This document shows, piece after piece, positions 59,101 to 64,000 of a stretch of DNA of 64,000 bases. Origin of the DNA: Echinometra lucunter (taxonomy: Eukaryota; Echinodermata; Echinoidea; Camarodonta; Echinometridae); the NCBI GenBank assembly GCA_029962745.1, contig CM057165.1:26902988-26966987 (forward strand), in the 5' to 3' direction. Within the stretch, counting starts at the first letter, position 1, and every line of letters begins with the position of its first letter. The notes under the pieces were generated by a model. The model was not told the DNA's origin. It saw only the letters and a program-made list of their open reading frames with translations, and did no database searches. A program made the translations under genes and the position numbers.

Positions 59101-62100
59101 AATTTAGCTTCAGGTGAGTGGTCATCGAAGTTGAAAAACAATATAAATCAAGGTGTTAGAGAGAGAAAGACAAAGTTATTAAAATCATAAAGATGATATA
59201 ATGAAAGAGAAGTTATTTTAAAAATTAAGATGTCCAGGGACTCTTGAAACAATGCATGTGTATGCAGTTTTTTTTGTACAGAGTTGGAAAGGAGAATTGG
59301 AGGAGGAATGATGATAGTGCCCAGTATAAGTAGTTCTTGCCTTCTTATAGACATCCTTTTTTATTATAGATTTTCATTTTTTTAATGGCAGGTGTATCGA
59401 GTATGGCTAAGGATGATCACAAGGATGGCTTCATTGTTGTTGAAACCAACTTCCGTGTCTACGCCTACACAGAGTCAGACCTACAGGTTGAAATACTGGG
59501 ACTGTTCTGCTCTATGCTATACAGGTTAGATTGTCTTCTCTCTCTCTCCCCCTCTCTCTCTCTCTGTCTCTCTCTGCTCTGCTCTGCTCTGCTCTGCTCT
59601 GTTTTTTTTTTCTCTTTCTTTCTCTGTATCTTGCTCTTTCCTCCAATTTTTTGTCCCTTTTTAGTCTACTGCTCTCTTTCCCTCTCTATGTAGCAGCTCA
59701 ATGTATTTTCACATTCCAATCTCTTTAATGGCAGTCATTCATTAATTTCCATTTTGTTTTAGGTTTCCAAACCTTTCTGTGGCAGCCTTGACAAGGGAGA
59801 GTGTCCAATTAGCTATATCAAATGGAATCACAGCTGAGCAGATTCTACGTTTCTTGAGAACTCATGCACACCCCAACATGAGACAGAAGGTTTGAGCTTC
59901 TTCATCCATTAAGTCTGAAGCAAGCCTTTTCTTTCTTTGTTTCTTTTTTCCTGATGGCTAATGTAAACTAAAGTCTCCACTTCATGAGTAATTTGTTATG
60001 AATGCAGCCAATATTTGTGTTTTCTCTTAACATAGAATAAGGAAATTTACAAAATATATAAAGATCTGTTTTAATGCCAGTGGCAAAATCACTGATAACC
60101 CATAATTTGGATAGGACCATTTCTGAATATTATATGAATGCCCACTTCCACTGAGCTGTGATAGAAAAGAAGAATTTAATTATTTGTGTTGAATGGCCTT
60201 TATTATTTTTTGAATCCAGACTCCTATCATACCTCCAACAATCAGCGATCAGGTCAGGTTATGGGAGCTTGAGAGAGATAGACTCAGTTTTACACATGGT
60301 AAGTATATGAGACTCTTCCTTGTCATATATTTGGTACTTTCCTTTCTCTTCCTCTGGTATTTCAGTTCATGACATACACGCAATTTCTTGGAACTTTCAT
60401 GTCAAAGTTTATTTCACAACAGGCAGGCTTCAAATTGAATGCATGTAATGAAGCACTTCCTGTGATATCTTAAGTTAGTGCGAACAATCCTCTTTTGCTT
60501 CTAATTTATGCCCCTCTGACTGACCAAGTAGTATGCCTGTATGTTTATGCACTAAACATGGAAAGTTCAAATCATTTAAAAGTCTGGTATCATTAAACAA
60601 ATATCATGATTTGAGTAATCTCCTTTATTCATTTTGTCCTGTGGGCATTATGAACAAGTTCTGAAACTTAATCTTAAGGACTACTTGCTTTCAAAAATAC
60701 ATTTTTATTATTGCTAGGAAGCAACCAAATAACACTACTTCCACTCTAGATATAATAAAAATGGGCAATTCCACAGTAACTGACATTACCAAGATAGAGT
60801 ACTAGTGGTATTGTTTATATTGTAGTTTTGTGAATGACACTTGCTTCGGCTTTTAATTACTATAGATGAATAAGTTGATAATGGGGAAGAAACACACGAA
60901 CAGTTCTTATCTCAGACTGCATTTCTTATCACACAGCAAGCGAAAAAGGGGTCGGTAACTGACGTTACACAAAAAAGACATGGAAAATGATGGTGTCAAA
61001 TCAAGTTTATATATCTCTTGTTTCAGACTTCTAGGGATTATGTAATTCATTTGACATTACACCTAGGTTCTTGGGAAGAGATGTGCAAAATAATGAGCCA
61101 TTTGAATAGTTTATTTTAGTGCCATGAAAAATTTACTGTAGACATGTTGGTAACTGACGTTGAATTCAGCGTAGGTTTTGCACATTTCCATTAGTGTTTC
61201 ATTCATCAACTACCCAAAATCTGTTAAGTAATCCATTAAAATCTATTAAATGAAAACAGATTTGAGAAAAATGAGTAAATATCAGAATAAAAGGCATTTA
61301 AAGCACTCTTCACTGATCATAGTCCCATATGTGCAATTTTTTGTTTGTTTATGTTATTCTCCTTAAGAAGGTTGAATTGCAAATTTTATTATCTTAAATG
61401 TTTATTTGTAACAAAAAGAAGACTCTGTGGTGATTTTGGATTTTTATTTGGAAGTAACAGGGCACAGTGCAACTTCAAATTTTGAGCTCTGTGTCCCTTA
61501 TGTTGTGGATTTGCCCAAAATGATTAGTAATATATTATCATTCTACCTTTTTTCCAGGTATCATTTACAATGAGTTCTTATCACTTCATGACTTTGAGGT
61601 GCTACGGGACTATGCTAAGGTAAATGAAATGTAACATTCTGTCTATTTTTGATCTTGTTATTGCTGAAGGCAGGTAATTTTGTTTTATTTATTGTGAACT
61701 GTAAGAGTGTATAATTCAGTTGCCATATGCATGGAGGCATTGTCCATTTTTGTGGTAATCAAGCAGTTCAAAACAAATTCTTAATAATTTTGTTGCATTA
61801 TGGAAGATAAATAATTCCTGCCTCAAGACAAATTGTTTTTGAAGCATTTGTTTACTTTGTGCCCTCTCATCTGATAAAAAACCCCATGAAAATAAAATCT
61901 TGATTTTGATGTATTTACTTCATGACCTACACGTACATTAATGATGCGATTTGGTTTATGTTGCTGTTAAAGTTTAATACAGTTTTGGTAGCAAAAACAA
62001 AAGTGTCATGAAACTATGCTGAAATTGTTTTCTGAGGAACAATCATACATAACCATGGGTAAACTTTATCTGGTTTGCTCTTGGTAGACATTGTCCGACT

Positions 62101-62700
62101 TTCAAAGAATTATTTCACACATCTACCTGGTAGATGTGAAATAATGTGATATACCATTCACAATTTCTGTGAATTTTAGTGTAAATATCTAAACGAATGC
62201 AATTGAATGGCTGCACTCAACTCTACACTAGGACTTCTGCACGCTAACTGCTCTCCGGCCCACACAACAATCATAATGCTTCGTTACACTTGTCACATAA
62301 ACAGAACTCTTGTGGGTTTTACACTTGTGCAGGCACTGTGTGACTTTATATCATTGACCTGAAATCAAAAATATATTTCACCTTTTTGTTTGATATTGAA
62401 CTTGAGGAGGAAAGAACTTCACAGCATCTTAGTTTTGCTCTCATCTTGCTGCTGTCCAGCTAAAAGCAAAGAAATCTGATGAAAAAATTGTGGAGGGCCC
62501 ACCCAAACTGTACATAACCTTTATTGCTGATGTTGTTATAATTGTTATTGGTACTGATTTAAATTATTCCTTCTTCCTACCAGGATCTTGGGGTACTGAT
62601 CTGGGAGAGTGTTGCACGAAGAATCATGATTGTTACTCCATCGGGTCATGATAGCGTGAAAAAATACTGGAAGAGATTGAAGAAAGGGCAGTCTTCATAG
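50180..62700 (+). CDS. GTF2H4: TFIIH subunit 4 (p52/Tfb2)
   Basis: Thirteen exons: 50180-50319, 53472-53576, 53736-53867, 54223-54316, 54718-54812, 55688-55868, 58566-58649, 59062-59113, 59392-59524, 59763-59889, 60220-60298, 61558-61619, 62584-62700. All GT-AG, in frame, 466 residues (human 462). Diagnostic blocks in order: [152 protein letters not shown], and a basic C-terminus ([10 protein letters not shown]). p52 anchors and stimulates the XPB helicase in TFIIH for RNA polymerase II promoter opening and nucleotide excision repair (family knowledge). ATG 50180 fits homologues; an in-frame ATG at 50054 would add 42 residues without family support. AATAAA at 62893-62898 is a likely polyadenylation signal. 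Confidence 0.95.
50740..51550. repeat. Complex tandem repeat in GTF2H4 intron 1
   Basis: ATTGATTCTTTACCTTTG(G/T) recurs, often followed by ACATTAATAATAGTTTTGCTGG or TCGATGAAAATGATAT. Long-range copies begin near 50758, 51089 and 51378, so the large unit is about 290-330 bp and contains two or three related subunits. No protein or transposon end is evident. Confidence 0.65.
51551..53471. other. Rest of GTF2H4 intron 1
   Basis: At 52290-52950 there are overlapping moderately long open frames on both strands with ordinary composition (for example plus 52315-52626 and 52669-52944). They may be remnants of a transposon or a retro-copied gene, but I recognise no motif. Poly(A) occurs near 51784-51800. 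Nothing else could be supported. Confidence 0.35.
53990..54080. repeat. CT-rich low-complexity tract in GTF2H4 intron
   Basis: A (CT)n-rich stretch between exons 53736-53867 and 54223-54316. Similar (TC)n and (CTCTG)n DNA is found at about 59528-59600. Confidence 0.85.
56127..58426. mobile_element. TTAA-flanked palindromic MITE split by an insertion
   Basis: A perfect 29-bp inverted terminus begins AGGGAAAGTCCACCCC (56131-56159) and is matched at 58394-58422. TTAA lies outside both ends (56127-56130 and 58423-58426). The element itself is a foldback: sequence 56131-56370 is complementary to 56450-56626 plus 58356-58422. The right arm is interrupted between 56626 and about 58355 by the tandem-repeat unit listed next. 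Removing that unit would leave an element of about 0.56 kb. TTAA duplication is typical of piggyBac-like and a few other families. It lies in GTF2H4 intron 6. Confidence 0.8.
56627..58335. repeat. Inserted array: 12-bp TIRs, (CGTC)n, nine ~157-bp units
   Basis: It begins GTCTCGCCCACC (56627-56638) and ends with the exact complement GGTGGGCGAGAC (58324-58335). After a (CGTCCGTC)n microsatellite (56672-56780) there are about nine tandem units. They start near 56811, 56968, 57124, 57282, 57439, 57596, 57761, 57971 and 58127, mostly about 157 bp apart, and decay toward the right. Each carries AAACTTGGGTTGTAGATGCA, a GAGGTCACATGGTAAGGTC segment and a DR1-type AGGTCAAAGGTCA. No protein is encoded. 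The similar TCTCGCC-started array at 29264 suggests a dispersed family. Confidence 0.75.
58850..58985 (+). mobile_element. SINE 3' end with (TTA)n tail
   Basis: The segment contains AGGGTAGCCGTGCTAAAGCC, then GCAGCGCTTAGCAACATTTG and its complement-like GTTAAGCGCTATATAAATG. It ends in TTATTATTATTATT. This is the body and tail of a SINE without the tRNA head. It lies in GTF2H4 intron 7. Confidence 0.6.
60299..61557. repeat. GTF2H4 intron 11 with recurring GTAACTGACGTTAC motif
   Basis: AGTAACTGACATTACC (near 60777), GGTAACTGACGTTAC (near 60954) and GGTAACTGACGTTGA (near 61150) recur at about 180-bp spacing, each a quasi-palindrome. This suggests a diverged tandem repeat or repeated site; the rest of the intron is plain. 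Confidence 0.45.
62109..62145. repeat. Palindrome with ATCTACC-T-GGTAGAT core
   Basis: ATTATTTCAC, AC, then ATCTACCTGGTAGAT, then GTGAAATAAT forms a near-perfect hairpin in the last GTF2H4 intron. The 15-bp core is identical to the one in the loop of the hairpin at 16609-16623. Confidence 0.75.
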
Positions 62701-62860
62701 CAGTGATGAATGACAAAGTGAAGAATTATTGCAAGAAATTGAAGACTGGACATTGGATGATATTGAAGAAAAGACATTCAATCTTCACAGCAGTAGGGAA
62801 TGACAGAGTCAAGATATATTGGAAGAGATTGAAAAATGGACAGCCATCAAAGCAGCAGGT
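62656..62860 (+). repeat. Degenerate copies of GTF2H4 C-terminal coding segment in 3' UTR
   Basis: The terminal coding segment GTG AAA AAA TAC TGG AAG AGA (from 62656) is echoed at 62718 and at 62808, the latter again reading VK-YWKRLK. The following CTTCA(T/C)AGCAGT...GAATGACA(A/G)AGT is also repeated. Only the first copy is in the reading frame of the protein. Confidence 0.75.
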
Positions 62861-62892
62861 TATGTGGCCTCAAGGACTATGAGAAGTGGCAG

Positions 62893-62898
62893 AATAAA
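62893..62898 (+). terminator. Candidate polyadenylation signal of GTF2H4
   Basis: AATAAA 193 bp after the GTF2H4 stop codon, the first canonical hexamer downstream. Confidence 0.5.
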
Positions 62899-62900
62899 TG

Positions 62901-64000
62901 ATAGTTATCTTTTTGAAGATTCTATGACTTTTGAACAAAGAACAATATTTTATGATTGGATTTGATGGTTTGGTGAACTGTATGCAGGATCTTATCTATG
63001 ATTGACAGGTAATCAACTTGATATCACCAAGGCCTGAAGTTAGCAGATAATGGATATGGTGTTCCTTTCAAGGTACCCAATAACAAAGAACATAAAGTGT
63101 TTATTTTTCAAAATTCTTTGTAACAAAACATAAGTTTCGAATTATGAATGGTTTTGATACAGAAAACTTTCATCGGTTGGGGGTAATCATACACTAGTAG
63201 TTTAAGCTTCTACCAACCTTCAATTTTGTAGGTAAGCTTTCGTCCACTCCTGTGGACTTTCTCAAGCCAAGTGATCAGTCACTCAGTCACACAAAAGCTT
63301 GCCTACAAAATTTAAGGTTGGTAGAAGCTTAAACTACTAGTGTATGAATGTTTTTTTGTATTTGCATTTGAATACCATAGATATAAAGGGCTCTTTTTAT
63401 GCAAAAGCGCTGGCATCCCTCTTGTATAAGAATTTGTGACTAAGCGCAGCTGTTGCCTTGAAATATCAAATCTTAAGATTGCTATGTATCAACACCCACA
63501 CCAAAACAAAAAAAAAAAGAAGAAGAAGAAAAAGAGCAGAGTTGGCCCAAATGGATTTTGAGCCTTTTTGACATTATCACATAAATTGGCCAGTGTGGAG
63601 TCATTCGCGAAGTTTCACCACAAAAATATTATCAAAATATGTCGGAATGACTACCAATATACATGTATGTCAACTCATTTCATATTTAGAGCTCAATCTT
63701 GATTGAAACAACGAACCCTTTGAAAACTACTTTTTCAAACTCGCACTTTGTAATATGTGATAGTTCACAAATGGCCAGTCTGAGATACAATATGATTTAA
63801 CTTTTTGTCTAATATTGCAACTCATATTGCATGTGAACACTGTATTCATTGCATTTCAGTGGGATGTAAGCAAACTTGTACTTAAAGCAGTTTTAAAAGT
63901 AGAAAGCTTCTTTCCCAGTACAGAGAAAATCCACCATTTACTAAGAAATTTGTATTTAATATGTCTGAATTACAGTGTCATGTTTGGTCACTACACTAAG
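62901..64000. other. GTF2H4 3' flank with inverted-repeat element
   Basis: 63188-63242 and 63294-63346 are inverted repeats of about 50 bp (CATACACTAGTAGTTTAAGC and on, two or three mismatches). They enclose about 50 bp that holds a small GTCCAC-TCCT-GTGGAC hairpin. This looks like a foldback MITE. A GAA-rich microsatellite lies near 63509-63535. No gene is recognised to the window end. Confidence 0.6.

Overview
The window looks like nuclear DNA of a marine invertebrate deuterostome, most likely an echinoderm (inference). It is AT-rich and its genes have many short exons. Introns and intergenic DNA are full of foldback elements, tRNA-derived SINEs, poly(G)/poly(C) tracts and arrays of CGTCC- or AGGTCA-containing repeats. 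All coding genes I could identify are conserved animal genes, reassembled exon by exon with splice sites and reading phase checked.

Layout. 1-6.7 kb: no recognisable gene. 6.7-7.9 kb (minus): an intronless immediate-early-response (IER2/IER5-type) gene with a promoter carrying two perfect CREs, a MEF2 site, an E-box and two CCAAT boxes. 8-14.9 kb: repeat territory with a complete hAT-like element, microsatellites, a higher-order tandem array and poly(G) tracts. 14.9-26.0 kb (minus): a 15-exon gene whose C-terminal two thirds is SPOUT1, an RNA methyltransferase. Its first four exons encode an unrelated zinc-binding-like domain joined in frame, which is the most unusual object in the window. 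28.3-38.1 kb (plus): FBXO38, nine coding exons, the F-box subunit of an SCF ubiquitin ligase. 38-45.9 kb: intergenic, with a decayed retrotransposon reverse transcriptase, MITEs and foldbacks. 45.9-49.5 kb (minus): TRIM45, five coding exons. 50.2-62.7 kb (plus): GTF2H4 (TFIIH p52), thirteen exons, divergent from TRIM45 across a short CpG-containing interval. 62.9-64 kb: 3' flank with an inverted-repeat element.

The genes do not form a pathway. They are housekeeping or signalling genes: transcription/repair (GTF2H4), ubiquitin ligases (FBXO38, TRIM45), RNA methylation (SPOUT1) and an induced nuclear regulator (IER). Two pairs are divergent: SPOUT1/FBXO38 about 2.3 kb apart, and TRIM45/GTF2H4 about 0.6 kb apart. 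Points for follow-up are the SPOUT1 N-terminal fusion, nine regularly spaced DR1 nuclear-receptor-type motifs in a GTF2H4 intron inside a nested transposon, degenerate copies of the GTF2H4 C-terminal coding segment in its own 3' UTR, a GC-AG intron in TRIM45, and the IER promoter. Family names rest on protein motifs recognised by eye; no database search was run.
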